Below are positions 19,035 through 31,300 of a DNA stretch of 64,000 nt, in pieces. Position 1 is the stretch's first letter; the number at the start of each line of letters is the position of its first letter. The stretch comes from Priapulus caudatus (taxonomy: Eukaryota > Priapulida > Priapulimorpha > Priapulimorphida > Priapulidae), in assembly GCF_000485595.1 (NCBI RefSeq), contig NW_014577068.1, positions 390,936-454,935 of the forward strand, read 5' to 3'. Below the pieces are notes generated by a model, which was not told the DNA's origin, did no database searches, and worked only from the letters and a program-made list of their open reading frames with translations. The position numbers were made by a program, and so were the translations under genes.

Positions 19035-22000
19035 ACAAGTGCAGTTAGCATTTTCCTGCTTATAGCCATCTCGTTATCTTATACGTCAGCCTGCCAAGTG
19101 TTTACTGCAGCTGCAAGTTCTATGAACAATTATAATCTAATTTATGTGGCAAAGTACAGGTCGGGCAGATACAGTATGACAGGTTGTGAACATTAACTGA
19201 ATGAGAGCTTCTAAGATTCAGGGGTTTCTCCCATATGATCTGCTAACACACGTGCATATCTGATCATGCTAAACACTAAGATGCACACGTGTTATGAGAG
19301 CACATCGCTATATTAGAATGCAGATGTGTGTTTCTTTGATAATTAACTTTCTTGTGGTAAGAACACGTGAATTGGTTGTCGAGAAAAAATGGTTGTCAGA
19401 AGTGTGAAATTTTACATACACTGTCTAAGAGAACTTTCTTGTATCATGTACATACGATTGCTAGCTTCCGTTTAAGCTTATGTTTTGTATGGTATTATTT
19501 ATTAAACTATATATGCCAATTGCTTTTTATAAAAATTGTGTGCAAAAATATGTAAAACATACATACACAGTATTTTCATGTGTAAATATATGTTACGTCC
19601 AATATGAGCTGGAATGCTGATCTGTGTGTAATTAATATATTGTGCATATACAGCTGTTTAGTCTAAAGTTAACATATTTACTTCAATACTTAGGTGCTGG
19701 AGTGTCAAGCTTTAGCTTGTCAGTAAAGCCGTCGCTTGTAATGAATTTGAAGAAAGTTAAATCTTTAGTGTTGAAAGCACTATGGCTCCCTCAAAGCCAT
19801 TTAAAAGCTCGTCAAATCTTTAGGAAAAGGTATTTATCTTTTGCAAAGCCAATTACTGTCTAGTCTCAACAGGTTGTGGATTATGAAGGAAGTGATGTGT
19901 TTATTGGAACCCCAGTGTTGTCTATTCGTCTGCATGGCAGAATTGTGATGGCGAACTGTCTGAACTGTTGGTCAGAATAAGTTGGTCAAATTAAACTGTC
20001 TCACACTGACGTCTTAAGAGAAGGCATGTGCGTAAATGAGTTTTATTCTATTCCTTAATTGTTTCACGATGTCGTGAAAATTTTACTATACGCAAATGCA
20101 GGGGTTAGATGGGTCGTGGTAAAATCGAGGTTCGAATACAATACATCGTTAAATTAGGAGAATGTAATTAGTGAATTCTAACAGCATTAATGCATCGATT
20201 TTATTCACGTCATCACGTCACGTCACGTCATCATTTAAATATTGCAATTCAGTCAAAATCTCATCCCAGCTGACCCCTCCCTTTTAGATTGGCTCATGCA
20301 CACGCACGCGTATAACATAAGCATATACACATATCATTCGCGTCGGAACGTTTTGGCGGTTATACCAAAAGGTGTTTTCGCGTTCGCGTTTACGAGTGCG
20401 CGTGCGGGAGCGATTGTGCGCAATATTATCCAATATAGATTAACGATATGATCCGATATAGAAAAACGCAGTGGATCTCACCCTAACACTACAATAACTA
20501 AAAAAAAGGAATAGCGATAATTTCTTGAAAAAAAAATCCCCCACGTGGAAGAAATTAACATTGGAGATGAGATTTTTTCATTGCTTTGTCGGCAAAACAT
20601 CTTGATGGTATTTACCGCACTATCGCATTCTAATTAAATGATAGAGAGCAAGCGTTGTGCCACGCGAAACAGCTAAATATGCGTTTGCACATGCCAAGTA
20701 AAATATACATAGCACATATCAACTAACAGTTCCGTATGAAAATATCTGTTGTAGTGTCTGTTTAATAATTATAAGGCCCCTTCGTCCGATTCTCTCTATT
20801 CTGGCATAGGGTCAAACATGTTTGTTCATGTCCACAGCCTAAAAATGGTAACATTATTTTGTTAATAAAAAAAAAAATTAACCAAGATAGATCTATTATC
20901 TACCAACCGAATGAACTTATTTAATAACGAGTTATTTTGTTGATAGTGTGATATACAGGAAGCTCGTCGCCCATGGTTCCACCCGTGACGTCATATTCTG
21001 TACACACGCGTACGCACGCGCGCACGGACGCACATGCACAAGCACACTCGCTTATTACACACATCATACATCGCGGGTACAAAAACGTGTAGCTTTCTGG
21101 TGGAAATCCACAGTAACGAGCCGCAAAATACGCGTGCATAGAGATCATACTAACAGAAGTGAATATATACAAACAAATTGCTTTTATTTACTGCAGAATA
21201 ATACAATTGTATGCTCATGGCAATAACCATAGAAATAATATACTACAGTAGTAGTTAGACTCAGTATACAGTATTTCTATGGCAAAAACATAACTATTAT
21301 AGTGTGTTCGCTTATGTGTGGCTGTATGGGTGTTGCGCTTGCGCGCGTGCGCGCGTGCCTGTACTTGGGTATTGCGTGTGCGTGAGCGCGTGCGCATAAC
21401 ATTAATTTGCCCGTGAATCGAAGGAATACTACGATTTCTATATTCCAAAAGTTTTTCGCGCACGTTGTACTGCGTATATACGCATAAACATATAATATAC
21501 ATAGTTCCAGGAGTGTATAATAATAGATCTATTATTAATCACTCCTGATAGTTCTACATCTATACTGGATATGAATGTGTTCATGATACGCACATATAAT
21601 ACCAACCCGTTAATGCGCTCTTGATAATACGCATACGTGAGTGCATCCAGAAAATATGAGCAGAGGTCAAGTGAATGTGACTCGAAAACAGTTGAGGGTA
21701 GCTCAATCCGCACAGATTTCTTTCATATAACACTAATCAGTTGACCTGGATTTTGACTGTATACATTTTCTATTTTGAAGTACTTCATTGATTCCATATC
21801 AACTACGGCAACTTATCACAACATATTACTGGAAAAACCCACTTTGCCATCACAAAATTGGTGAGGGGCTCATCTTCTGGACCTTCCCCTTATAGAAATG
21901 GAGCGTCAAGTTAACTTCACTGTTTTACTTGAGCTACTACAGCTAAATAAAGACCGTCCACGTTTTCCCTTCTACTTATCTGAAATCTCACTATATTTCA

Positions 22001-22130
22001 TTATTATAGAGGCTCGTGTGGAAGAATGCTGCAGGATAACTTATGTTTTCCCAATAAGACACAACTGAAATAGTTCTAACGTGTAGCTAGTGGAACCCCG
22101 AGTCATAAACCATGAATGAGATTCAGTTTG
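19035..22130. other. Intergenic region between convergent CEP170 and HAT1
   Basis: AT-rich. Holds GC-alternating patches (about 20998-21040 and 21335-21400), a cacgtcacgtcacgtca cluster near 20210-20230 and a 39-bp palindrome at 21508-21546. No coding exon recognised. Confidence 0.6.
21508..21546. mobile_element. 39-bp palindromic stub, CAGGAGT family
   Basis: caggagtgtataataataga meets its near-exact inverse ending in actcctg, centred on agatct. Same ends as the hairpin at 31603-31648. Confidence 0.65.
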
Positions 22131-22136
22131 TTTATT
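22131..22136 (-). terminator. Possible HAT1 polyadenylation signal
   Basis: Plus-strand tttatt (AATAAA on the minus strand), about 410 nt after the stop. It is the nearest canonical hexamer I noticed. Confidence 0.4.
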
Positions 22137-22542
22137 TCGTTCTTATCAATGAAATAAACTACCCCATCAGAGTTCAATTAAGCAATTAATTGAATGATTA
22201 AGCACGCACGTACAAACACATGCATGAACGCACACGCACGCATGCACACACAATTAAAGTAGATGTAAACAAGTAATCACAGAATCTGCATCAACCTTTA
22301 AATAATTTCAGTCACTTTTATGTACTATTTCATACATCATACCAATTTCATATTTTGAGTTTACCAAAATTACCTCACACGACGCTAATTTTTGTTTGTT
22401 TTAACAACTTTCTATTACATTGAAACTTCCATGCAAGCTTTTAACTTGGATGCAACTACTTGTTTCGACAACATATTTTTATGAGTTTCGTCCGACTTTC
22501 CACACACAAATAGCACAAACTACAGGGCTACCTGGCACCCAA

Positions 22543-23351
22543 TTACAGTCGTGCCCTGTCCAATCTGTCAATCGTGTGTCTGTATTCCTTCTCTAACTCC
22601 TCATACATCTTCTGCAGTTTTTCTAGTCGATCAGCATTGCTGAGATTACCCACAGCCTGAGCCACCTCTTCCGTAGAGAATGCCTTCTGCATCCTCTCCG
22701 CGTACATCTTGTCTCGACTGAACGGCTTATTCAGACGGTTTTTCACGTCGAGTCGATACGCGCGATAGTCGGCAGCGTCGTGCACGTTGGTCGTTCGCAG
22801 CCGCAGGATCTCGTAGACGCGACGCGCCTGCTTGCGATTGATCCTCGTCTTCTCACGCACGGTCTTCGCCATCTCCTCGCACCAGCCGCCCTGGAGCTTC
22901 TCCGGCGCGAAGCAGTCGAGCTTCGCGCAGATCTTGCTGTCGGTGTAGTCGCGCACGCGCTGGAAGTCCTCGGACGGGTCCTCAACGGTGATGTCGAGCA
23001 CGTCGGCGCGCGAGGCGAGGTCGGCATAGACGGCGCGCAGCAGCCGCGTGCCATGACCCTGCTGCTGGTGCGGAGGCAGCACGAGCATCTGACTGACGCA
23101 CGGTCGCAGCCGCTGCGGGTACGCGTAGTAGTTGTACACGGTTATGTAGCCGACGACGGCGTGCCTCGGCCGTCCGTCCTGCTGGTATCTTTCGAATAGT
23201 AGGTAGAATCGCCAGCGGTCGTCGTCGATGTCGATGAAGGATGCCGCGTCAATGTACCAGAGGATGAACGTTTGAAGTCGTGCGTGATACTCCTTGAAGC
23301 CTGGGCAGCTGATATCACACTTGTACATCTCGAATGTTTTCTGCTTGCCAC
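22543..23351 (-). CDS. HAT1: HAT1 exon 4, GNAT catalytic domain
   Basis: Acceptor cgtacag, phase 1 in, ends TAA (plus-strand tta at 22543-22545). Contains the whole GNAT fold (QQQGHG, ITVEDPS) and the C-terminal helical tail ending DRLDRARL. Notably GC-rich in the catalytic part. Confidence 0.98.
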
Positions 23352-26300
23352 CTGTACGTTAAACAATTTGTCGTTTTTAAAAGAGGATTGTACGAAATAG
23401 ACGGTTTTTTCTTCTGCAGATAGCAGAAATTCGACAACTATATTTAGCAGCTTTTATTATTTACAACATATGATTTATTCGTACAGTTAAAGAATACATG
23501 ATACCCATCATGAAGAACTTATAGGAACAACAATACATTTCAATTTGAATACAGTAAAACTCGCATAAGTCGTCATCGTCCAACTCGTCAATTCGCATAA
23601 GTCGTCATGGAAGTCAAAGTCCCGATTTTCTCTCATAATAAATCCATTGGAATAGCTCCGCCTAAGTCATCATTTATAAGTCGTCATTATGTACAAGTCG
23701 TTCCCCTCAGACAGGTCGCATGTAAAACAAACAACAGTAATTTCCCATCTGTAAGTCGTCTTCAGAAATGCCGATGGCGCACGCAGTGTACGGTCTAGGG
23801 GATGTGCGAGCTGGCTGTCGCAAATATGCACTTACTACAGTTCGTTCCAGAGCACAGCCTCGCGGAATTACCGTATTTTTTCAGCAAGTGTTCCAAGAAA
23901 ATTTGGCAGACGTGCACCGCAAATGTCCTGTAATGTCCAAACGTGTAATCAACAGCAGGTGTTACAGATAGCCAGCGTGTGCCGCGCTTGCCGCTAGTGC
24001 GTAAGATCAGTGCGTTATAGCCAGCAGCGGTGTTGATTGATGTACGGACCCGATAGTTTCATGTCTGCTATGTATGTGGCGCAAACGGACGTCGTGTGTG
24101 GAGCATGTTTATGACTGCGTAGGCGTGATGGGCACCTGGGAGGGGAGCCCTACATATAAGTCGACAAAATGACGACTTACGCGTATGTCATCATTTTTGT
24201 AAGTCGGCACAAATATGCTGGTCCCAAGTGTCGACTTATGCAAGTTTTACTGTATTCAGACATGAACGTGTACATACATCTCTCCAGCTTGTACGAGCTA
24301 AGCATCTGTCCATATGGCTTAAAACCTGCATCCTTTTGAAGTTTCATTACAAAATCTTCCTGGGTTTGGCAAAAGCCTAAAAAATTAATGACATCAGGAA
24401 TTTTCACAAATTAATTAAGCATTACGCGTACATCAAAACACACAAATGCACTGATGAGCTCATGACAAGCATTTACCACCATGTATTAGTGCATGTAGCA
24501 GAATCCTAATTTTTATCGTGTTATGTAGCAATGTTCTAATAAATCACTGTACTCGCCAGGTACCTTTACAGAGTGGCTAAGCATCATCAAAAATTTGAAA
24601 CATCTTGCACGACTGCTACAGTGTAAAATGTGAAAATAAGAATAATCGTTTATGGTTTGGGTTAAAATTAGGGATACACCTGCAGTTGTAATTTCCATTA
24701 TATATAGGTGTATGCGAGACGTCACAACAGCTAAAGGCCTAGTTTCAGTCTAACATTTAAATAGAATTACAGACTTACCTGGAGGAAGATGGTGTGCTAT
24801 AGCTTTCAACACATTGTCTGCCTCTACACCCAACTGTTTCGCATCTACTTTTTCTGAGTAAGTCATGTGTAGGTATGTTATAAGCTTGCATGCGCTATAA
24901 TACAGCTCAATCTGAAACAGCAGTGATGAATATTAACAGTCGCCAAGTCGTTCAAGGCGAGTAAAAATAGAGTTGGCTACTAGAATTTCATCGAAAAGTC
25001 GCCTGAGTGTGAGGATTTGTTTTCATAGCTATAAATTACATAGTCAGTGAAATAATTACTAGTTTCAGTGCCATGGTTACACTACTAAAATTTGCTTACT
25101 ATAATTATTACCATACTAAAACATTTTTTACCACTAAAATGAAAACTAATTCAACCCATGCTTAAAACTTCTCATAGGAACATGTAGACGTACCTAGATG
25201 CATAGTAGAGCACAATTTTTGTGACAACCACCAAGAAAACAAATCTTAAAGGGATACTTTCCTCTAGAGGTTTTCTCATAATATTTGAGAAAATATTATG
25301 ATAGTAGATTTATAAATAATAGCACATACCTATCATTATCTATAATTACGCATTCACGTTTGAAATAAAACAACATTGAATTTCGAAATCGTTAGTTTTG
25401 GGCGCTGACATGACACCCGCGACCGTGCTGCCACCCTGAAAAGTTGCGCATTTGCCAATTTATTTTGCACGTTACAGACCGAGGGCTAATCACAAAAGTC
25501 CAATTATATTTATACCTAAATGCTATTTAACCGAACGATATTTATTTTAGGACAAATTTATCCATATTATAACTGAAACTATATGTCGTTTATAAGATAT
25601 TTCAATCCTTCTGCTATACTTATACTTTTACTATAATATATGCTTATTACTAAACAAGAAACACCCTCGATCTGTAGCCTGCAGCCGAAATGTTGCTTTG
25701 CGCAACTTTTCAGTGGTGTCGCTGCCAGTGGCGCCACCGTCGTTGTAAGCAACGGTATAGCCGTCAGTTTTAAAACGTTCTTTAAAAATATTTCTAATAA
25801 ATATTGAACCATAAAACTTTTTATGAAGCGTAATTTTAACCTACCTTAGCTGAAAATATCTGAAGAACCTAGAGAAATGTATCCCTATAAATTTCGTTGG
25901 GTCACACTATAAGCTGGACCCCTAGAATTACTACTTTAGGGGCCCATATGGCTACTAATTATTGAGGTAGGTTTCCATCACTGAACTGTGAATAGCCATA
26001 TCTGCTTGTGCACAAGAGTGACTACAACAGTAGCCTCCATTAGTCCACAACAAAGCATATGGCAGGTAACCTTACATGACTGCATGATCGATTGATTTAA
26101 TTTTAAACATGACCAATCCTGTACGCAATGATTTTAGCAGTCTGACTCTAACTGGGAAAAAGCCAAAGAATACTCAGTACTATTATTAGTATACAGTTAA
26201 ACCTAAGTTAGTAGCCACCTGTTTATAGCTCAGGCCCTGCTTAAACTACCCTGATGGAAATACTGGGCTGTAAGCACTGTGCAGACCCGCTATACCTACT

Positions 26301-27311
26301 CAATGCGGCTAGGTACCACTATATTGCCATTTCTCGAGTGGGCCTCAACTGCACAGCAGCAATCTTTAATGTGTTCACCTCATGCTATCGACATTCAATG
26401 TACACTAGCCTCGATCGGGGGCTATTAACTTTTACAGAGTGGCTATATGCCCGGCAGCCGGGCACGGTCTTCGATTTCCTAAATGCCCGGCAGTTTTTAA
26501 TTTTCAGCGTTATCTCAAGTAAACAAGGGTTAGGGTTAGGGTTATAGGAACTGCTATACCTATGCTAGGTAGCTGCTATACGTTCCAGCCTGTCTCTCTC
26601 CTCTTCCTAGCTAACTTATACAACTTGCACACAATTTGATAGCACAGTGTTGGGGTCCTGAAGCACTGTACATTTTTATTTAGGCGATCAGTAGAGTAGT
26701 TACGCACAGTACCCACGAACATAATGTTCAGATGGTATGCCGGTATACCGGACCGTACCCAGGGGACATAGACCCTCTCAGCTTCACTGACACTGTTCAG
26801 ACTGTTCTGTTCATGTATATTATTATTAAACAATAGTAATAGTATTATATAAATAATTGATTAATTCGTCTGGGGCCTGGGCCACTTCGGCACTAGCTTG
26901 CCAATGCCACCCCTGGAAACTACGACCCCGTCTTGCTATGCAGGTTTGGCTGTATTTCTAATATCACTAGGCCTTTAAAACTTGCACAACCAATACAAAT
27001 TTAAACACTTTTCGTACACTGACTCTGAGTACAGACTTTTTAGACTACAGACTACAGTACAGACTATAGGCCTAAAGACTACAGTCTAGGCTACAGTAGG
27101 TACTCACCTTGAGATCTTTGTATCCAAATATTCTCTCGCTCTCTCCAAACACTTGGTGAGACATTTCTGGTTTAAATGTTGTAGCATCGTTAGACAAATC
27201 ACTCTCCTGCGAGACTAACTTGATATGCACTGCATCGTTTGCCGAACATATGTATTCTCTTAACTTATCATGAGATAAACTCACTTCGTCGCCTCCTGCG
27301 AGTCCCGCCAT
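22543..27311 (-). CDS. HAT1: Histone acetyltransferase type B catalytic subunit HAT1 (complete, 4 exons)
   Basis: Exons on the minus strand: 27311-27108, 24911-24779, 24376-24278, 23351-22543; phases 0, 1 and 1 join perfectly to 1245 nt, 414 residues (human protein 419). HAT1 acetylates newly made histone H4 at Lys5/Lys12 before deposition, with an RbAp46-type partner. Visible hallmarks are HQVFGESERIFGYKDLK at the N-terminal domain, PPGFCQTQEDF, GFKEYHARLQTF, ASFIDIDDDRW, the GNAT acetyl-CoA motif QQQGHG (residues 241-246) and LDITVEDPS with the presumed catalytic Glu269 (human Glu276). The ATG has A at -3 and G at +4, and an in-frame TGA sits 27 nt upstream. No inactivating change is seen. 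It is convergent with CEP170 and divergent from ARV1. Confidence 0.98.
23552..24252. mobile_element. 701-bp pogo/Tigger-like non-autonomous element in HAT1 intron 3
   Basis: Ends cagtaaaactcgcataagtc and cgacttatgcaagttttactg on the opposite side, flanked by TA on both sides (23550-23551 and 24253-24254). The sub-terminal part repeats (t)aagtcgtcat several times. No intact transposase. Confidence 0.85.
24278..24376 (-). CDS. HAT1: HAT1 exon 3
   Basis: Acceptor ttttttag, donor agat|gtatgt, phase 1 in and out, 99 nt. FCQTQEDFVMKLQKDAGFKP aligns with the human FCTNTNDF...FKPFG region. A pogo-like element ends about 25 nt beyond its donor. Confidence 0.97.
24779..24911 (-). CDS. HAT1: HAT1 exon 2
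   Basis: Acceptor gtttcag, donor ccag|gtaagt, phase 0 in, 1 out. IELYYSACKLITYLHMTYSEKV ... LPP continues exon 1 as FGYKDLKIELYY, matching human FGYKGLKILLYY. Confidence 0.97.
24912..27107 (-). other. HAT1 intron 1
   Basis: 2.2 kb, AT-rich. Contains a partial copy of the tggctatatgcccggcagcc element (about 26440-26560, with TTAGGG units) and a short ggtataccggaccgtaccca segment near 26742 related to the element at 30872. No other exon. Confidence 0.65.
26440..26560. mobile_element. Partial copy of the CCCGGCAGCCGGG element with TTAGGG repeats
   Basis: Left end tggctatatgcccggcagcc, then cttcgatttcctaaatgccc, cagcgttatctcaagtaaa and three TTAGGG-like units. The right inverted end present at 29310-29359 is missing. 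Confidence 0.8.
27108..27311 (-). CDS. HAT1: HAT1 exon 1
   Basis: Start codon to donor ctcaag|gtgagt, 68 codons, phase 0. Encodes the N-terminal domain up to FGYKDLK. Confidence 0.97.
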
Positions 27312-27776
27312 TTTTCCCGCGTGAATGTACAGTGCTCATCGGTATTGTGTTTGGTAACATATTCATAGGAATAAAATCGCTGCGCACCGGCCTCCTAATG
27401 TAGATGGTAGCTCTACTTTCCGACCGGCAAGACGTTTTCCGCTCACTTTTAGGTCGTATTATATAGTTCAATCCATGACGGGTATAGATTTATGTGTTTA
27501 TTTATACGCATTATGTGTTATTATACTTATGTATGCATTGACGGTACGTGTAAGGGTACGTATACAGGGCGGTAGGCAGGTACCCCATTTTGCATAGGGC
27601 AAAACCATGCACGTACGTGCGTGTATCTAATTTTTTATGAGGGGAAACTGTCCCCTTTTCCCCGCTAGATACGGCCCTGAAAGTTAGTAGGAAAGTGCGC
27701 AATTAGCTCATCACCGTGACGTCAATTTATTGTATCTAGCCCATCGCATGCCATATATCCCACCCCATCGCATGCC

Positions 27777-28018
27777 CAGTGGCGTTGCCAGGGGGGGGCG
27801 ATGGGGGCAGTCGCCCCCCCTAAGATTTAGAAGGCAAAAAAATAGAAAATAAAGTTTAAACAAAAACTGATTCGCCTCACTGAAATAAAGACAAATTCAA
27901 TTGTAATACTGCGATTCAGTTGATCAGTTTAATTTGGCCGGTCTTCTTTTCGTAAGTGAGGTCAGGCGCGTCGGAAGCAGTTTTGGATTGGGGGGGGGGC
28001 AAAGACCTAAGGGAGCTC
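27777..28018. repeat. G/C-run interspersed repeat, cut by the gap
   Basis: Starts agtggcgttgccagggg..., has gtcgcccccccta, later a second long G run, then runs into the N gap. Same style as 6285-6415, 46690-46955 and 63140-63480. Confidence 0.6.
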
Positions 28019-28028
28019 NNNNNNNNNN
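28019..28028. other. Assembly gap (10 N)
   Basis: Ten consecutive N; real length unknown. Confidence 0.99.
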
Positions 28029-28042
28029 AGGATAGGGTTAGG

Positions 28043-28118
28043 ATAGATACAATAATGTAACCCAAACACAGCTAGGACTGGACCCCTATCCTGGGTTTGG
28101 GTTACATTATTGTATCTA
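28043..28118. repeat. Short inverted repeat beside the gap
   Basis: tagatacaataatgtaaccc at 28043 and its perfect inverse ending at 28118 (arms about 24 bp). Confidence 0.85.
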
Positions 28119-28243
28119 GGGTTACCTAAGCCTAAGGCCTAGGCAACTGTACGCAGGCTATCTTCTAAAATTAAGCTATGATCAACTACTCGCCAGTTTT
28201 AGTGTCAGGTAGTAGAAGGAGAGACAACAGATAATTTGGAAGA

Positions 28244-28366
28244 ATGGAAAAGGGCGTGATAAGGCGAACCACAGAGGAACAACGTTACAAGTGCATTAAC
28301 TGTGGCCACAATGTTCCAGAATTGTGCAAGAAGTACAATGCAAATGTGATCAAATTGGCTCACTGC
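28244..28366 (+). CDS. ARV1: ARV1 exon 1
   Basis: 41 codons from ATG to ctgc|gtaagg. Contains YKCINCGHNVPELCKKYN and ends at LAHC, the third zinc ligand. Confidence 0.93.
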
Positions 28367-31300
28367 GTAAGGCCTTTTACTTTACTTTGATTTTATACAG
28401 AGTGACTGAGTGGCTATATGCCCGGCAGCCGGCATATATCTGATGGCTGCCGGGCACGGTCTTCAATTTCCTAAATGCCCGTCATTTTTAGCTCACCTTG
28501 ACATCGTCAAGCTGAGCTATTGCCATGGGTCATCGTCCGTCGTACGTCCGTCCGTCCGTCAACATTTGGCTACGGTCAACGATAAGTCGATAACTCAGGA
28601 ACCGTTTGACCCACATGTTTGAAATTGGGCATAGTTGTTACTGCTATGCTCCCATATTGAACGTCCTATTTTGGAGCACGCCAGTCGACGTACTTTCGAG
28701 CCACGGCAATTTTTTGGCAAAAATGGGAATTAAATTACCATTTGTCAGTTCAGGTTCAACGGATTTTGTTTATTTTTGGTATGTGAATGAATAAGGGCTA
28801 GGGGGTTGATATTTAAAAAAATTATGCAAATTAGGTAGGTTTTGGCAATTATATAGCAGATTATATAGACACGATAACAGATAACAGTCTGTGGTGTCAC
28901 ACTCGTCTGGTTCGTTTTACAAGATTTCATTGACAATATCTTTAATGCAAAATTGGTATTTCCTCTCCACCCTGCCGATAAAACGTCTATATTAAAGTAA
29001 AGTTTTACAAAACATGTCGGAACGCAGCATTTAACCTATTTATTTCGAATGCCATCGCTAAGAAACATCAAAGCGGGTATAGCGCCATCTACCATCACAA
29101 ATTGTGATTCATTTTGGTTTATAAATTATTATTGCGATATACAGATGGCAATCGTTTCTATAATGTACGTCGATGGTTGCTCAATTAAAACTGACTTCTT
29201 CTCACTCACTCATTTGTGTCCTTTTTTGTGGTGAGCTACAGTGTCATTGACACTTTCATTTAATTTTCAGCGTTATCTCAAGTAAAGAAGGGTTAGGGTT
29301 AGGAACTGCAGGGCATTTAGGAAATCGAAGATCGTGCCCGGCTGCCGGGCATATAGCCACAGCGTATTTTATATTGTACATTATAGGTAGTGACTACATT
29401 AGCTCTAGGGTAACATCCCAGTTGGCTTACTCCCATTTCGCCTACACCCATTTTGTCTACGCGTCCCATATTTCGCCTACTCCCATTTCGTCTACTCTCA
29501 GAATCGGCAATATTCCCATTTCGCCTACTCCCATTGTTTCATTTTTTTACTACTGTATTTTCTATTTTTGTTCTCATTATTTGTACCTATGTTTTCTTCT
29601 GGTTCCTGTAGTCAATGTATGCCAATCAAAACCATATTTTATTTTATTATTTATAAATGATTATTTAGTGAACAAACTGATCGTAGACGAAATGGGAATG
29701 AGGTAGATTTGAGCGTAGACGAATTGGGAGTAGGCAAAATGGGTATAGGCCAACTGGAAATTTTGCCGTAGGCGAAATGGGAGTAGGCCAACCGGGAATA
29801 AACCAGCTCTAATACTACTTGGCCCGTGTACAGTTGCCGCACGTGGGCTATAGTACTAGAGCTATGACTACATGTGATGTGTGACTTCTGGACACCTAGA
29901 TTCAAGCATCTTGACTTGGAATTCAATCATCCCAGAATATTTGGATATATCTTTTAAGCGATAGACGGTCAAACCCTGACTTAATTGTTTAACAGTTGAA
30001 ACCAATAGAATCAGACCAGACCGACGGGAAACTTTTAAAATTATAAAAATAACGGAATAGTGGTAAGACTAACCAACTTGCGCTTTCAATATATACTCCG
30101 GAACAAAAGGCCACTGATAAACCGAGAGCCGGACTACGCTGTAGACAGTATTTTTAGCCATGTGATTGAGTGATCGACATGTGGAATGATCCCCTATGTG
30201 AGGCAGTGCTGTGTCTAACAACCAATGAATGCTGTATGTACGTCTTGACACATACTTATACACACCCATTCATAACCCCTCGCTATTAATCCCCAGGCAT
30301 CCAAGTAAAAATCCAGGTAAAATTTATAAAAGGAATACGTGAACAGCTAGCCTGTGGGCTGCGCACTTGGAAATCGGACATGTAGTCACTTTCTATAATA
30401 TATCACTCGGTATATATCACTTTGTATCAAACTGTGTATGTAGTACATGGTATTACTTTTCCAATTTTTTCAATTAACAATTAAATACCACATTAAGTAC
30501 CACATGTAGGTTCCTATTACTATATTTATTCAATTTTATTCAATAGAATAAAGGGATGGGAATTTTACGGTTGTCTGTACTTCAGCCTTTTTATGGTAGC
30601 TGCAATGGTTTATGCTACGCATTAGGACAGTAGGACACTTGTTCTTTGCTTGCCTGCATGTCTACCTTTACCAGGGGGGGGGGGGTCATGGAAGGAACAT
30701 TCACGTTGCGGCACCTGTCAGGTTTTCCACCTGCGAATCTTACCACACTACACTACTATTGCTACTATCGCTACTTCCAACAAGCTTCATTGCCTGTTGA
30801 TTCATTGTCTATCCGTCGACCAACAAGTTGGCGAGTCTTGGCGTCGACAGCTTGGGTCCTTGTCAGGACCGGCACTGAACCTGAGAGGGTCTATGTCCCC
30901 CGGGGTACTGCCGGAACGTACCCTGGTACTATCTAATATGCCGGACCATACCTTGCCTACTCCACTAACGAGTCTAGGGAGTCGCCTACGCCTTCTCCCT
31001 AACCCTAACCCTAACCCTAACATTAACCCTAACCATATCAAATAGTTACCAGGGTACGTTCCGGTATACCGGACCTTACACAGGGTACGTTCCGGCAGTA
31101 CATGGGGGACATATAATCCCTATCAGCGGCACTGAGTATCATCTTATCCAACATTGAAGGTCTCTCAAGCGCACTCTACCTTTACTTGCTGCTTTCATAT
31201 TGATTTACGTAAAGTGTGTTACATTTTCTCCTGATATCTCTTGCCGGTTGTCATTTCTATAGAATTTTTGGTCGATTGCCAAGTAAAATCATGCTCAGAT

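Larger units (their letters stand above)
27312..28243. promoter_or_regulatory. Shared 5' region of divergent HAT1 and ARV1
   Basis: 932 bp between the two start codons. No TATA box is obvious at either end. A G/C-run repeat (27777-28018), an assembly gap and a short inverted repeat (28043-28118) lie inside, so the HAT1-proximal ~450 bp is the likeliest promoter. A bidirectional promoter is inferred from geometry only. Confidence 0.45.

Noticed and set aside
20120-20150. ggttcgaata tRNA-like T-arm motif
   Set aside because: No matching acceptor, D or anticodon arms could be placed around it.
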